Shown: positions 32,126 through 40,727 of the stretch, piece by piece
How the letters are laid out: the number at the start of each line of letters is the position of its first letter
Numbering within the stretch: the stretch's first letter is position 1
From: Ruegeria sp. EL01
GTDB taxonomy: Bacteria; Pseudomonadota; Alphaproteobacteria; Rhodobacterales; Rhodobacteraceae
Direction of reading: 5' to 3'
DNA: 61,835 bases
Assembly (NCBI RefSeq): GCF_900313035.1
Contig: NZ_OMPS01000005.1
Span: forward strand, 1 to 61,835
Notes under the pieces: model-generated
Seen by the model: the letters and a program-made list of their open reading frames with translations, nothing else
Told to the model about the DNA's origin: nothing
The model's database searches: none
Position numbers and translations under genes: made by a program

Positions 32126-33177
32126 CAGGCTTCTCCAACAGGGAACGGTACGCGTCCCGGAACACGGGCCTTATTGAACTCGCGCAATCGTCGAAAGACG
32201 TCCACCCCTAACTGCCTGTATGCATCCAACAGATCGACCAGAACCCAGTTTTCCCGGATACGTCCATCTGCGACGCGCCAGAAGTCCAGGCTGCGCATGG
32301 TTATTTTTGTGCCCGATGGCGCAATGCCCATCCACCCATCATGGGTGACTGTCTGAACCATATCAGGCCATCCGGTAACGCCCACGTAGGGGCCATCTCC
32401 GAAGAAGTGATAGGTGATTTCGTCCAGGTATTGCCCACGATCCGGCATGCCCGACAGAAAGGGGATCTGGTGCCAGTTTCTGAACCCCCGAATGCCCCGG
32501 CTGGTGCCAATACCGGCGGGGCCATACCAGTTCATGTTCTCGTGCCAAAAGCGCGACATCTCCATCACTTCGGGTCCGCCTTGCGATGGGTGCTGCTTCA
32601 TGTGGTTCAACATATCGACGATCACGTTGCGGCTGGCGTTGCTCTCAGTATCGGTTCGCGCAGGGCGAGAGAGGCCGTCGCCTGATGCCGGTCCGGGAAT
32701 GAATATCTCGGACCCCAATGACGGTGCCATAGGCCAGGCCCCGACCTGCATCATCACCTCTGGCAAGTCCCAGATTATCTGCATCTCGACGATCTTGCCG
32801 TCAGCGACACGGTAATACTCATGAAACCGCATATGGGCGAGGTGACCTGATGGCGGGATATCCAAAAAAGGCCCCGCGAAAGTGCCAACATAATGCCCGC
32901 CGCAGCCAACCCAGTTGCTGCCATGTTCGTCTTCACCCACCATGACGAGCCAGTCGCGTCGCTCGGCATCGGGCCAAGCTTTACGCAGCGGGGTCAGCAC
33001 GTTCTCAAAGAATGCTTGTGGGCTGTTCTGATCTCCAAACGGATGGCAGCAGCGAAACACGGCATCTGGCGAGAAATGCGTCTCTAGTGCACGCCGAACC
33101 GCAGCATCATCCCAATCATAGAGCGCGCGGCGCAATGGGGTTAGTAATTCGCGGTTGGCGTCGTGGGATGCGGACAT
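32125..33177 (-). CDS. Two-domain NTF2/SnoaL-like protein
   Basis: This 350-residue protein has two NTF2-like domains. The first reads ALETHFSPDAVFRCCHPFGD then GHLAHMRFHEYYRVADGKIV; the second FWHENMNWYGPAGIGTSRGI then MRSLDFWRVADGRIRENWVL and VDLLDAYRQLGVDVFRRL. The second half is close to that of the protein at 41918-42910 (which has WNDDMIWWGPTGIGAAYTIE), so these two are a pair of paralogues split between the two operons. The terminal W-V-x-V-D-L pattern recurs in most NTF2-like proteins of this cluster. Function unknown. It lies 6 bp after the HisD-family gene. Confidence 0.82.
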   Translation of the reverse strand: MSASHDANRELLTPLRRALYDWDDAAVRRALETHFSPDAVFRCCHPFGDQNSPQAFFENVLTPLRKAWPDAERRDWLVMVGEDEHGSNWVGCGGHYVGTFAGPFLDIPPSGHLAHMRFHEYYRVADGKIVEMQIIWDLPEVMMQVGAWPMAPSLGSEIFIPGPASGDGLSRPARTDTESNASRNVIVDMLNHMKQHPSQGGPEVMEMSRFWHENMNWYGPAGIGTSRGIRGFRNWHQIPFLSGMPDRGQYLDEITYHFFGDGPYVGVTGWPDMVQTVTHDGWMGIAPSGTKITMRSLDFWRVADGRIRENWVLVDLLDAYRQLGVDVFRRLREFNKARVPGRVPFPVGEA

Positions 33178-33183
33178 ATGGGG

Positions 33184-34512
33184 CTACTCGGCTGCTTCGA
33201 TGGGCAGGGCGGGTTCTCCGTAGGGAACATTGCGACCGCCATAGCGGCGGACGCGGATGTTGCATTGTTCGGCATGACCAACAAAGCCTTCCAACATACA
33301 CAGACGCGAGCCGTATTCGCCAATCAAAGTTGCGGCCTCATCCGTTGTGACCTTTTGATAGCTGTGTGTTTTCAGAAACTTACCGACCCAAAGGCCGCCC
33401 GTATACCGCCCGGCCTTTTTTGTCGGCAGCGTATGATTGGTTCCGATGACCTTGTCGCCATTGGCCACATTGGTGCGCGCGCCAAGGAACAAGGCCCCGT
33501 AGGAGTGCATATTCTCCTGATACCAATCATCCCGGTCGGTCATGATCTGCACATGCTCGTACGCCATGTCGTTGGCAACTTCGAGCATCTCTTCATGCGT
33601 GTCGCACAGGATCACGTCGCCATAATCCTCCCACGAGGCGGATGCGGTTTCATGCGTAGGCAGAACTTTCAGCAGTCGGTCAATTTCCGACAGAGTATCC
33701 TTGGCCAGTTTGCTGGAGTTGGTGATCAGGCAAGCGGGCGAGTTGTAACCATGTTCGGCCTGACCCAAAAGATCAGTGGCGCACATCTCGGCATCCACTG
33801 TGTTGTCGGCAATCACCATCGTTTCGGTTGGGCCAGCAAACAGGTCGATCCCGACACGGCCAAAAAGCTGCCGCTTGGCTTCGGCGACAAAGGCATTGCC
33901 GGGTCCCACAATCATATGAACCGGATCGATGGACTGCGTTCCAATAGCCATGGCGCCAACCGCCTGGATACCACCCAGGACGTAAATCTCGTGCGCTCCG
34001 CCCATATGCATTGCCGCGACAATTGCCGGATGCGGCGCGCCATCGACCGGCGGTGCCGAAGCAACGATGCGCGGTACGCCCGCGACCTGCGCTGTCAGCA
34101 CAGACATATGAGCCGATGCCACCATGGGAAACTTACCGCCCGGGACGTAACAGCCGACCGATTGCACCGGTATGTTCTTGTGCCCCAGAACAACACCCGG
34201 AAGGGTCTCGACCTCGATATCCGTCATTGAGGCACGCTGCGCCTCTGCAAAGCGTCGTATCTGGGTCTGCGCAAAACGGATGTCTTCCATGTCGCGCGCC
34301 GAAACCTTTTGCATTGCCGCTTCGATTTCTGATGCGCTGAGGCGGAATGCGGCAGGGCTGTAACCATCAAACTTTGCGCTCAGGTCGCGCACAGCGGCAT
34401 CGCCCCGCGCTTCGATATCCGCCAAGGTGTCTTCAACAACCTTGCGTACCTTTGCATCATCCTCTGCACGGGCTGCTGCAGGCTTACCGGATTTCAGATG
34501 TTGGATCGTCAT
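33184..34512 (-). CDS. HisD-superfamily dehydrogenase, not in a histidine operon
   Basis: This 442-residue protein is a full-length member of the histidinol dehydrogenase superfamily. Visible are [55 protein letters not shown], the zinc ligands in [13 protein letters not shown], the catalytic Glu-His in AYEHVQIMT and a late His in FVGHAEQCN. HisD carries out a four-electron NAD-dependent oxidation of an alcohol to an acid; relatives such as sulfopropanediol dehydrogenase (HpsN) do this with other alcohols. No histidine genes are near, and the partner genes are an ABC importer, an SDR and NTF2-like proteins, so an alcohol or polyol of this pathway is the likely substrate. Confidence 0.9.
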   Translation of the reverse strand: MTIQHLKSGKPAAARAEDDAKVRKVVEDTLADIEARGDAAVRDLSAKFDGYSPAAFRLSASEIEAAMQKVSARDMEDIRFAQTQIRRFAEAQRASMTDIEVETLPGVVLGHKNIPVQSVGCYVPGGKFPMVASAHMSVLTAQVAGVPRIVASAPPVDGAPHPAIVAAMHMGGAHEIYVLGGIQAVGAMAIGTQSIDPVHMIVGPGNAFVAEAKRQLFGRVGIDLFAGPTETMVIADNTVDAEMCATDLLGQAEHGYNSPACLITNSSKLAKDTLSEIDRLLKVLPTHETASASWEDYGDVILCDTHEEMLEVANDMAYEHVQIMTDRDDWYQENMHSYGALFLGARTNVANGDKVIGTNHTLPTKKAGRYTGGLWVGKFLKTHSYQKVTTDEAATLIGEYGSRLCMLEGFVGHAEQCNIRVRRYGGRNVPYGEPALPIEAAE

Positions 34513-34521
34513 GTCTGCCTC

Positions 34522-35469
34522 CTAGGCCGCAGGTTGTACGTTGAAATCAACGGGCATCTCATGCCCCCATCCTTTGCCACGAAAGACGTCTCCGCCCAGC
34601 TGCTCGATGATGCTGGCAAAATCGACCCGCACGATGTTTTCGGCAATCTTGGTGCCCTCGATCCGCCAGAAATCGATGTATGGCACACGTATCTTTTGGC
34701 CAGTGGCCTTGATCCCCATGAAATCGCGTTCAAGTGTAGCGTTGCACGCGCCGAAACAGGCGGCCCAATCGCCGGTTTGCATGAAATGCGGGCTGACGAA
34801 ATCGCGGTTGCCAAAGTGGTCGCGGAAGGGCTGGTACCAGCCACTTTCAAACTCCTTCAACCCGTGTTTCAGGCCGCAGCCATAGTTGGCGTCCCAGACA
34901 AAATCTTCGTAGAAAAACTCGGATACATCCACGTCGGAACGCTGTAACGCAGCCTCCATGTCCTGCACCACCTTGAGCGGTTCTGCCGTGGCACCCTGGC
35001 CCTGCTTGCCGCGCCACAACCGGGGCGTGGGCGGGTCGAGCCGGTCCCAGCCCTGGCCTTCGAAGACGTCCCAGCCGAGCTGGGCCGCGACCGACGCCAG
35101 ATCCACATTCACCTTATTATAGGCAATCCGCCCGTCGCGGATCTGCCAGAAGTCGATATAGGGCACGCGCAGGGGGCGGTGGGTGGCGGCGATGCCCATG
35201 AAGTCACCCGTGTGGGTCGCATGGCAGGTGCCGATACATGCGGCCCATTCGCCATCCTCAAGCCAGAGCGTTGTGTCGAAGCGGCAGTCGCCAAAGGCGG
35301 CATGGAAGGGTTGCCGCCAATTTTCTTCGAAATCCCGCAGGCTGGACTTGCGGCCACAGCCTTCATTGCCGTCCCATATGAAATCCGCGTGGAACCAGGG
35401 CAACAAGTCGGGCTCGGACCGTCCCAATGCCCGCTCCATGTCCTGTACCAGATCGAGAACCGCACCCAT
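34522..35469 (-). CDS. Tandem-duplicated NTF2/SnoaL-like protein
   Basis: The 315-residue product is an internal duplication of a domain of about 150 residues. Repeat one has FHADFIWDGNEGCGRKSSLR, FEENWRQPFHAAFGD and RVPYIDFWQIRDGRIAYN; repeat two has FYEDFVWDANYGCGLKHGLK, FESGWYQPFRDHFGN and RVPYIDFWRIEGTKIAEN. Each ends in V-D-(L/F)-A-S-x-x-x-Q-L-G. The single-domain neighbour (35469-36005) is a third copy of the same type. The start at 35469 forms a TGATG overlap with that gene. No catalytic residues can be assigned, but the paired Cys and His/Asp positions are kept between repeats. Confidence 0.82.
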   Translation of the reverse strand: MGAVLDLVQDMERALGRSEPDLLPWFHADFIWDGNEGCGRKSSLRDFEENWRQPFHAAFGDCRFDTTLWLEDGEWAACIGTCHATHTGDFMGIAATHRPLRVPYIDFWQIRDGRIAYNKVNVDLASVAAQLGWDVFEGQGWDRLDPPTPRLWRGKQGQGATAEPLKVVQDMEAALQRSDVDVSEFFYEDFVWDANYGCGLKHGLKEFESGWYQPFRDHFGNRDFVSPHFMQTGDWAACFGACNATLERDFMGIKATGQKIRVPYIDFWRIEGTKIAENIVRVDFASIIEQLGGDVFRGKGWGHEMPVDFNVQPAA

Positions 35470-36005
35470 CACGCGACCTCCTGCGGCATGGGCGGCGTAG
35501 CCTCGCCGCGGTCAAAAGCTTCCCAACCCTGGCCATTGAACACGTCATGGCCGAGCTGTAACAGCACATGCGGGAAATCGACCATGACCCAGTTGTCGAC
35601 GATCTTGCCATCAACAACCTTCCAAAAATCCATATAGCGGATTTCCACTCGTCTGCCGGTTGGGGCGATCCCCATAAACTCGCCAGAATGCGTGGCCTCC
35701 TGGCGTCCAAAGGCCGCCGCCCACTCGCCCATATAGAGACGCGCTTCGTCGACGCAAACCTTGTCTGAAAATGCGGCTTGGAATGGCCGTTGCCAGTTGT
35801 CCTGAAACTCTTGCAGGCCGGTTTTGGTGCCGCACCCAAAATTGCCCATCCATCGGAATCCTTGGGTGAAGAAATCTCCGATATCGTCGATCCGGTGATC
35901 GTTAAGGCCATCAACCATGCCTTCGATGACTGCCCGGGTTTCGCCTGTTTTGCCCATGTCCGTGTCACGGCTCAACACGGCTTGTTCGGGGCGGGAACCT
36001 TTCAC
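35469..36005 (-). CDS. Single-domain NTF2/SnoaL-like protein
   Basis: This 178-residue protein has one NTF2-like domain with FTQGFRWMGNFGCGTKTGLQ, FQDNWQRPFQAAFSDKV, HSGEFMGIAPTGRRVEIRYM, DFWKVVDGKIVDNWVMVDFP and HDVFNGQGWEAFDRGEA. It is clearly the same type as both halves of the next protein, so the pair probably arose by tandem duplication. A start at residue 17 (MGKTGETRAV) is possible. It follows the ABC ATPase gene after a 123-bp gap that may contain a hairpin or weak promoter. Confidence 0.82.
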   Translation of the reverse strand: MKGSRPEQAVLSRDTDMGKTGETRAVIEGMVDGLNDHRIDDIGDFFTQGFRWMGNFGCGTKTGLQEFQDNWQRPFQAAFSDKVCVDEARLYMGEWAAAFGRQEATHSGEFMGIAPTGRRVEIRYMDFWKVVDGKIVDNWVMVDFPHVLLQLGHDVFNGQGWEAFDRGEATPPMPQEVA

Positions 36006-36128
36006 GTGGGATCCTCCGTCGTATATCTATGTGTTTCAACCCCATTGATGGTTTGACGTTGGCACTTTCGATCAGCACCGTTCCTGCCAACATCCCGATA
36101 ATGAGGGTTCGATTTGGCTCGTGACGCT

Positions 36129-37175
36129 TCAGCCCATCCGCTCACCGCTTGTGGCATCAAAGAGATGGCAGATGTTTGGTGGAATGTTCACCGCGGTCTG
36201 ATCGCCAATTTCAGCGCGGTAATCTTTGGCCGCGCGGATTGAGGCAATCGTGCCCCCAATCTTCAAAGTTGCAATGGTGGCATCCCCCAGCAGCTCCAGA
36301 GAATAAAGCGGCGCCGCTGACGTCCCGTTGGGATCCAGTGCGGCATCTTCCGCGCGGAAACCAAGCGTGACCTTACCTTCGTGCGTGCTGGATAACCCGC
36401 TTATAGTGACATTTTCTCCGGTGAAGGTTCCGCCGGAAATCTGCCCTTCGAGCAGATTCATCGCCGGGCTGCCAATAAAGCTTGCTACAAATGTATTGGC
36501 GGGTCGGTCGTAGATCTCGGTCGGGGTGCCGACTTGCTGTACCACACCTTTGCTCATGACAACTACGCGATCGGCTAGGGTCATGGCCTCAATTTGGTCG
36601 TGGGTCACGTAGATCGTCGTGACTTGCAGCTCGTGGCTGAGATTCTTGATCTGATGGCGCGTGGAAACCCGCAGTTTGGCATCAAGGTTTGAAAGCGGCT
36701 CGTCCATCAGAAACACGTTGGGTTCGCGAACAATGGCGCGGGCCAGTGCCACGCGTTGCCGTTGACCACCTGAAAGTTCAGCGGGACGGCGGTGCATAAA
36801 TTCCGTCAACTCAACCATTTCGGCTGCACGCGTTACCCGCGCGTCATGGGTTGAGGGATCAGCTTTGCGGACTTTCAGGGGGAACCGGATGTTTTCATAG
36901 ACATTCAGATTGGGATAGAGCGCGTAGCTTTGGAACACCATTGCCACGTCCCGATCTTTTGGATCCAGATCGTTGACCACCTGACCGTCAATGATGATCT
37001 CGCCTTCTGTCACGTCTTCCAGCCCTGCGATCATGCGCATGGTGGTTGTTTTCCCGCATCCCGATGGGCCGAGTAAAACCAGGAACTCCTTATCGGCGAT
37101 TGTCAGGTTAAAATTCTGAACCCCGACAAACGATCCCCAGCGCTTGGAAATGTTATTCAGCTGAATTTCTGCCAT
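36129..37175 (-). CDS. Carbohydrate ABC importer ATPase (MalK/UgpC type)
   Basis: The ATG at 37175 gives 348 residues. Walker A is LLGPSGCGKTTTM, Q-loop AMVFQSYALYPNLNV, signature LSGGQRQRVALARAI, Walker B VFLMDEPLSNLDAKLR and switch YVTHDQIEAMTLAD. The C-terminal 110 residues form the regulatory OB-fold domain of MalK-like ATPases (VTLGFRAEDAAL). It serves the divergent binding protein and permeases at 37456-40684, which lack an ATPase gene of their own. It is the first gene of the long leftward operon. Confidence 0.94.
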   Translation of the reverse strand: MAEIQLNNISKRWGSFVGVQNFNLTIADKEFLVLLGPSGCGKTTTMRMIAGLEDVTEGEIIIDGQVVNDLDPKDRDVAMVFQSYALYPNLNVYENIRFPLKVRKADPSTHDARVTRAAEMVELTEFMHRRPAELSGGQRQRVALARAIVREPNVFLMDEPLSNLDAKLRVSTRHQIKNLSHELQVTTIYVTHDQIEAMTLADRVVVMSKGVVQQVGTPTEIYDRPANTFVASFIGSPAMNLLEGQISGGTFTGENVTISGLSSTHEGKVTLGFRAEDAALDPNGTSAAPLYSLELLGDATIATLKIGGTIASIRAAKDYRAEIGDQTAVNIPPNICHLFDATSGERMG

Positions 37176-37215
37176 TCCGCTTCCACCCTTTGCATGCGTG
37201 CCCATAAATGTGCCA

Positions 37216-37382
37216 GCGAATGCAAAACTTGGCAAGTGGAACTTTGAGAATATTTATCAGGCAAAACGTCAAAGGTGGTGATACGTCGGTGTAATAGGTG
37301 AGAAACTGTGAAAATTTCCCCATGTGAGGAATATCTTGTCATATGGCAAATTATTGGCATAATGATGAATGCGAATGCAAAA
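37216..37382. repeat. 12-bp direct repeats in the divergent promoter region
   Basis: GCGAATGCAAAA occurs exactly at 37216-37227 and again at 37371-37382 in the 280-bp region between the two operons, one copy near each start. The spacing (155 bp) would allow DNA looping by a tetrameric LacI-type repressor, but no dyad is present within the repeat itself. The function is inference. Confidence 0.4.
37336..37363 (+). promoter_or_regulatory. Promoter of the importer operon with an operator dyad in its spacer
   Basis: TTGTCA (37336-37341) and CATAAT (37358-37363) match sigma-70 -35 and -10 boxes with 16-bp spacing. The spacer and -10 box hold an imperfect dyad, 37342-37361, with arms TATGnCAA and TTGnCATA, so a bound protein would cover the promoter. 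The likely protein is the LacI-family regulator of the leftward operon. The leader to the ATG at 37456 would be about 85 nt. Confidence 0.5.
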
Positions 37383-37455
37383 TAATACAAAATACGAATC
37401 ATAAACAAAGCAGGCGGCGGCCTGCGCAACAGGGTCCAACCGGAGGGTTCTCAAT

Positions 37456-38688
37456 ATGACTTTAATGAAAAGTTTTGCGGCCGGAGCCGTGGCGGCGCTT
37501 ATGGCGACCGCAGCTTATGCCGAATGTGAAATCAGCAGCGGGAACGTAAATGTTCTGGCCAACGACTTCCCGGCTCTCAAAGCCATCACCGGAACTGCTG
37601 CTGAATGTGCAAGTGGCGGAGCAACGATTTCGGCCAACCACAACAAGGACTTTCGCAACATCACCGTTCAGGCGTTGACGCCGAACCCGGCCGAATACAC
37701 CTCGGTCATTGTTGCGAATTCGTCGATCGTTCCGTTGTTGAATGAAGGGCTGCTTCGTCCCCTCGATGATCTGGTCGCCAAGCACGGTCAGGGCATACCC
37801 AAAAATCAGCTCATTACCATTGATGGTAAGATCATGGCGATTGCGTTCATGGCCAACGCGCAGCATCTGTTTCTCCGTCAGGATGTTCTGGATCAGGTCG
37901 GAAAATCGGCCCCTGCAAGCTGGGAAGAGGTTGTCGAAACCGCTCAGGCGATCAAAGACGCAGGTATCATGGATCACCCGTTCGCATTCCTCAGTATGTC
38001 TGACTGGAACCTGGGTGAAGAATTCGTGAACATGTATCTTGGTCACGGTGGAGAGTTCTTCAAGCCGGGGACGGCTGAACCTGCGATAAACAATGAACAG
38101 GGTATCGCGACGCTGAACATGTTGAAGGAACTTGTCGCGCTATCGAACCCGGACTTCCTGACGTACAACACTGCGACCGTGGTGCCGATCTGGAAATCGG
38201 GTGATATCGCAATCGCGCAGCTTTGGGGCTCAAGCGGTGGTGAACTGCTAAGCGGCGAAGGCGCGGAAGAAGGCGTGGCCGAAAACACAGTGCTTGTTGG
38301 TGCCCCGACGGTTGCTGGGGGCTCAACGCCCGCCTCCTCGCTGTGGTGGGATGGTTTCACCATCGCGAAAAACATCTCGGACGAGGATGCCGAGGCGACC
38401 TTTCTGGCAATGATGCACGGTACGTCGGAAAAGATGGTCACAGCAAACAACGATGCTGCAGTCTGGTTGATGGAATCCTACGTACCGGGACCGGCGGCGG
38501 CTGGTGTTGCGGCGACGGCGACGGCAGGGGCAGAGCCATACCCGATGCTGCCCTACATGGGGTTGTTGCATCAGGCGGTCTTTGAAGAGTTGCCCGACTT
38601 CCTGCAGGGCAATGAAAGCGCTGAAAAGACGCTGGCAGACATCGAAGCTGCCTACACCGCTGCGGCGAAAGAAGCCGGCTACCTATAA
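37456..38688 (+). CDS. Carbohydrate-type ABC importer, solute-binding protein (family 1)
   Basis: This 410-residue protein starts with a signal peptide (MTLMKSFAAGAVAALMATAA, cleavage after A-Y-A). It has family 1 features: ITVQALTPNPAEYTSVIVAN, LLRPLDDLVAKHGQGIPKNQ, GKIMAIAFMANAQHLFLRQD and SWEEVVETAQAIKDAG. C-terminal helices follow WWDGFTIAKNISDEDA. GGAGGG precedes the ATG. It should bind a sugar, polyol or similar compound in the periplasm. The two permeases lie directly downstream and the ATPase is divergent. Confidence 0.92.
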   Translation: MTLMKSFAAGAVAALMATAAYAECEISSGNVNVLANDFPALKAITGTAAECASGGATISANHNKDFRNITVQALTPNPAEYTSVIVANSSIVPLLNEGLLRPLDDLVAKHGQGIPKNQLITIDGKIMAIAFMANAQHLFLRQDVLDQVGKSAPASWEEVVETAQAIKDAGIMDHPFAFLSMSDWNLGEEFVNMYLGHGGEFFKPGTAEPAINNEQGIATLNMLKELVALSNPDFLTYNTATVVPIWKSGDIAIAQLWGSSGGELLSGEGAEEGVAENTVLVGAPTVAGGSTPASSLWWDGFTIAKNISDEDAEATFLAMMHGTSEKMVTANNDAAVWLMESYVPGPAAAGVAATATAGAEPYPMLPYMGLLHQAVFEELPDFLQGNESAEKTLADIEAAYTAAAKEAGYL

Positions 38689-38695
38689 GAGTCGA

Positions 38696-38725
38696 CTCCG
38701 GGGCCGCCTACGCGCCGCGCCGGAG
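38696..38725 (+). terminator. Hairpin after the binding-protein gene
   Basis: CTCCGGGGC (38696-38704) can pair with GCGCCGGAG (38717-38725) with one mismatch, 7 nt after the stop codon and 40 nt before the first permease gene. As after other binding-protein genes, it may stabilise the upstream message. Confidence 0.45.
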
Positions 38726-38765
38726 CATTCCACCCAGATTGTTATGCTGACGTAGGACTTGGGCT

Positions 38766-39797
38766 ATGAAACACCGCACTTTCTTCTGGTTTATCTTGCC
38801 GTCCTTGGCCGCAATGTTTTTTTTCATTGCCCTGCCCATTGTGTCAGTTGCCGTGCAATCACTGTTCGTGGAACACGAGCAAATCATGACCGAGGTTGAA
38901 AACTGCGGACCTTTCAAATGCGAAACGGTTTTGCAGGTCGACAACGAAGCGACTGCAGCCCTACGGGAAGAGGCTCCTCTGGGGCGTTTCAACGGCCTGG
39001 GAACCTATACGAACCGTAAACATCTGGCGTTCGAACAAGTGGGCGTTGCCTGGAACGAAACCGAGACGTTCGGCGAATTCATGTCAGAGCTGATCAATCT
39101 GCCGTTTTACAAGGCCCTGTTCTTTACGCTCACCTACACGGCGGTGGTCACACCGTTTGTTATTTTTTTGGGGCTTGGCGTCGCATTGGCAGTGAACACA
39201 TTGCCGCGGGCTGTGAAGGGACCAACGATCTTTGTGTCGCTGCTGCCGATGATCGTGACCCCACTGATTGGCGCGCTGATCCTCTTCTGGATGGTCGATG
39301 CCGACGGTATCATCGGCGCGACACTGCAGAAGATTTTCAACGATCCCAACCTGTCATTGAAGGCGTCGACGCCTCTGACATGGATGATGTTGATCGTCTA
39401 CGGCATCTGGAGTTCGACCCCGTTCAGTTTTATTGTCTTTTATGCCGGGCTGCAGACCGTCCCGAAAGAGACGCTTGAGGCTGCAAAGATCGACGGCGCT
39501 TCGCGATGGCAATCAATTCGATATGTGGTTGTGCCTTACATGATGCCACTGGTTGTGTTCATCACCCTGATGCAGTTGATGGACAATTTCCGGGTGTTTG
39601 AACCGATCATCAGCTTCTCGGCCTCGGCCAAGGCGACGTCGCTATCCTGGATTATTTTCAATGACCTGCGCGGCGGTGACATCCAATTGTTTGGCTCTGC
39701 CGGGGCTACGTCGATCCTGACAATTCTTGGTGTTGCAATCCTGCTGACACCGGTACTGATCCGCACATGGCGCGACTTTAATCGGAAGAGGGCCTGA
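38766..39797 (+). CDS. ABC importer permease (MalF/UgpA type)
   Basis: This 343-residue membrane protein has an N-terminal helix (FFWFILPSLAAMFFFIALPI) and then a periplasmic insert of about 90 residues with two cysteines (ENCGPFKCETVL). The remaining helices follow, with the EAA loop EAAKIDGASRWQSIRYVVVP. The cysteine-bearing insert is larger than in minimal UgpA-like proteins and may contact the binding protein. It ends 2 bp before the second permease gene. Confidence 0.92.
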   Translation: MKHRTFFWFILPSLAAMFFFIALPIVSVAVQSLFVEHEQIMTEVENCGPFKCETVLQVDNEATAALREEAPLGRFNGLGTYTNRKHLAFEQVGVAWNETETFGEFMSELINLPFYKALFFTLTYTAVVTPFVIFLGLGVALAVNTLPRAVKGPTIFVSLLPMIVTPLIGALILFWMVDADGIIGATLQKIFNDPNLSLKASTPLTWMMLIVYGIWSSTPFSFIVFYAGLQTVPKETLEAAKIDGASRWQSIRYVVVPYMMPLVVFITLMQLMDNFRVFEPIISFSASAKATSLSWIIFNDLRGGDIQLFGSAGATSILTILGVAILLTPVLIRTWRDFNRKRA

Positions 39798-39799
39798 TC

Positions 39800-40684
39800 A
39801 TGTCAACATCTGTAGCAGACAGACGTTCCAGAGGACTGATCTGGTTCACCACAAGCTTTGTTGTCCTCTGGATCTTCATCGCTGCCGGACCGTTCATCTG
39901 GACGGTCTGGGGCTCGTTCAAGGTTCAACCTGATTTCTTCTCGAAGACGGACTGGCGCAATGCGCTCTATGGCGTGATGACGACGGCCCAGACGGGCAGT
40001 GCCTTTACCGGCGATGGCTATTACGGCGCGTGGGTCGAGCAGGCGTTCTGGCGTAACACGATCAATACCGGGATCGTGGTATTTTTCACTGTGGTGATTT
40101 CTCTGACCCTCGGCACATTGGGTGGTTATGCGCTCGCGCGGTCGGGCTTTCGCTATGCGTTCTGGCTGCTGATGGCGGGGCTGGTGTTTCGGGCAATGCC
40201 GCATATCACGCTGGTTTCGGGCTACTTGCTGCCTTTTTTCGAATGGAACGTCTGGGGCAAGCTTTCGACAACGATCATCGTTCTGGTGGCGATCAATCAA
40301 CCCTTCACGCTGTGGATGTTGCATTCGTTCTTCCTGAACATCCCTAAAGACATGGATGAAAGCGCCATGGTCGATGGCTGCACGCGGTTTCAGGCGTTTA
40401 GGCACGTTATTATTCCGGTGATGTGGCCGGGGGTCATCACCACAGGTCTGTTCAGCTTCCTGTTGGCCTATAACGACTTTGCTGTGACTGCCGTGCTGCT
40501 GAGCTCAGAAAATCAGACGATGGTTCCGCGTATCAACAGTTTCCTGGGCACCGTACGTGAAACCGGGGATGTCATGTTTGCGGTCGCTGCTGTTGTCAGC
40601 TCAATGATCCCGCTGTTTTTCCTCGTGCTGTTCTTCCAGCGGCAGATTGTCAGCGGTCTGACGGCCGGAGCCGTAAAAGGATAA
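39800..40684 (+). CDS. ABC importer permease (MalG/UgpE type)
   Basis: This 294-residue permease has a first helix (LIWFTTSFVVLWIFIAAGPF, then IWTVWGSFK) and the EAA loop ESAMVDGCTRFQAFRHVIIP. The hallmark periplasmic region includes NTINTGIVVFFTVVISLTLG and LPFFEWNVWGKLS. It ends in helices from VMFAVAAVVSSMIPLFFLVL. It completes the importer with the protein at 38766-39797 and the ATPase at 36129-37175. Confidence 0.92.
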   Translation: MSTSVADRRSRGLIWFTTSFVVLWIFIAAGPFIWTVWGSFKVQPDFFSKTDWRNALYGVMTTAQTGSAFTGDGYYGAWVEQAFWRNTINTGIVVFFTVVISLTLGTLGGYALARSGFRYAFWLLMAGLVFRAMPHITLVSGYLLPFFEWNVWGKLSTTIIVLVAINQPFTLWMLHSFFLNIPKDMDESAMVDGCTRFQAFRHVIIPVMWPGVITTGLFSFLLAYNDFAVTAVLLSSENQTMVPRINSFLGTVRETGDVMFAVAAVVSSMIPLFFLVLFFQRQIVSGLTAGAVKG

Positions 40685-40727
40685 CCAATACATATTTTTA
40701 ACCATGGCGTTCTGAGCAGGAGGAAAA

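Noticed and set aside
33163..34230. Rightward 355-residue frame opposite the HisD-family gene
   Set aside because: Despite its length, it has H/R/G-rich shadow composition and no domain; the HisD-type gene is certain.
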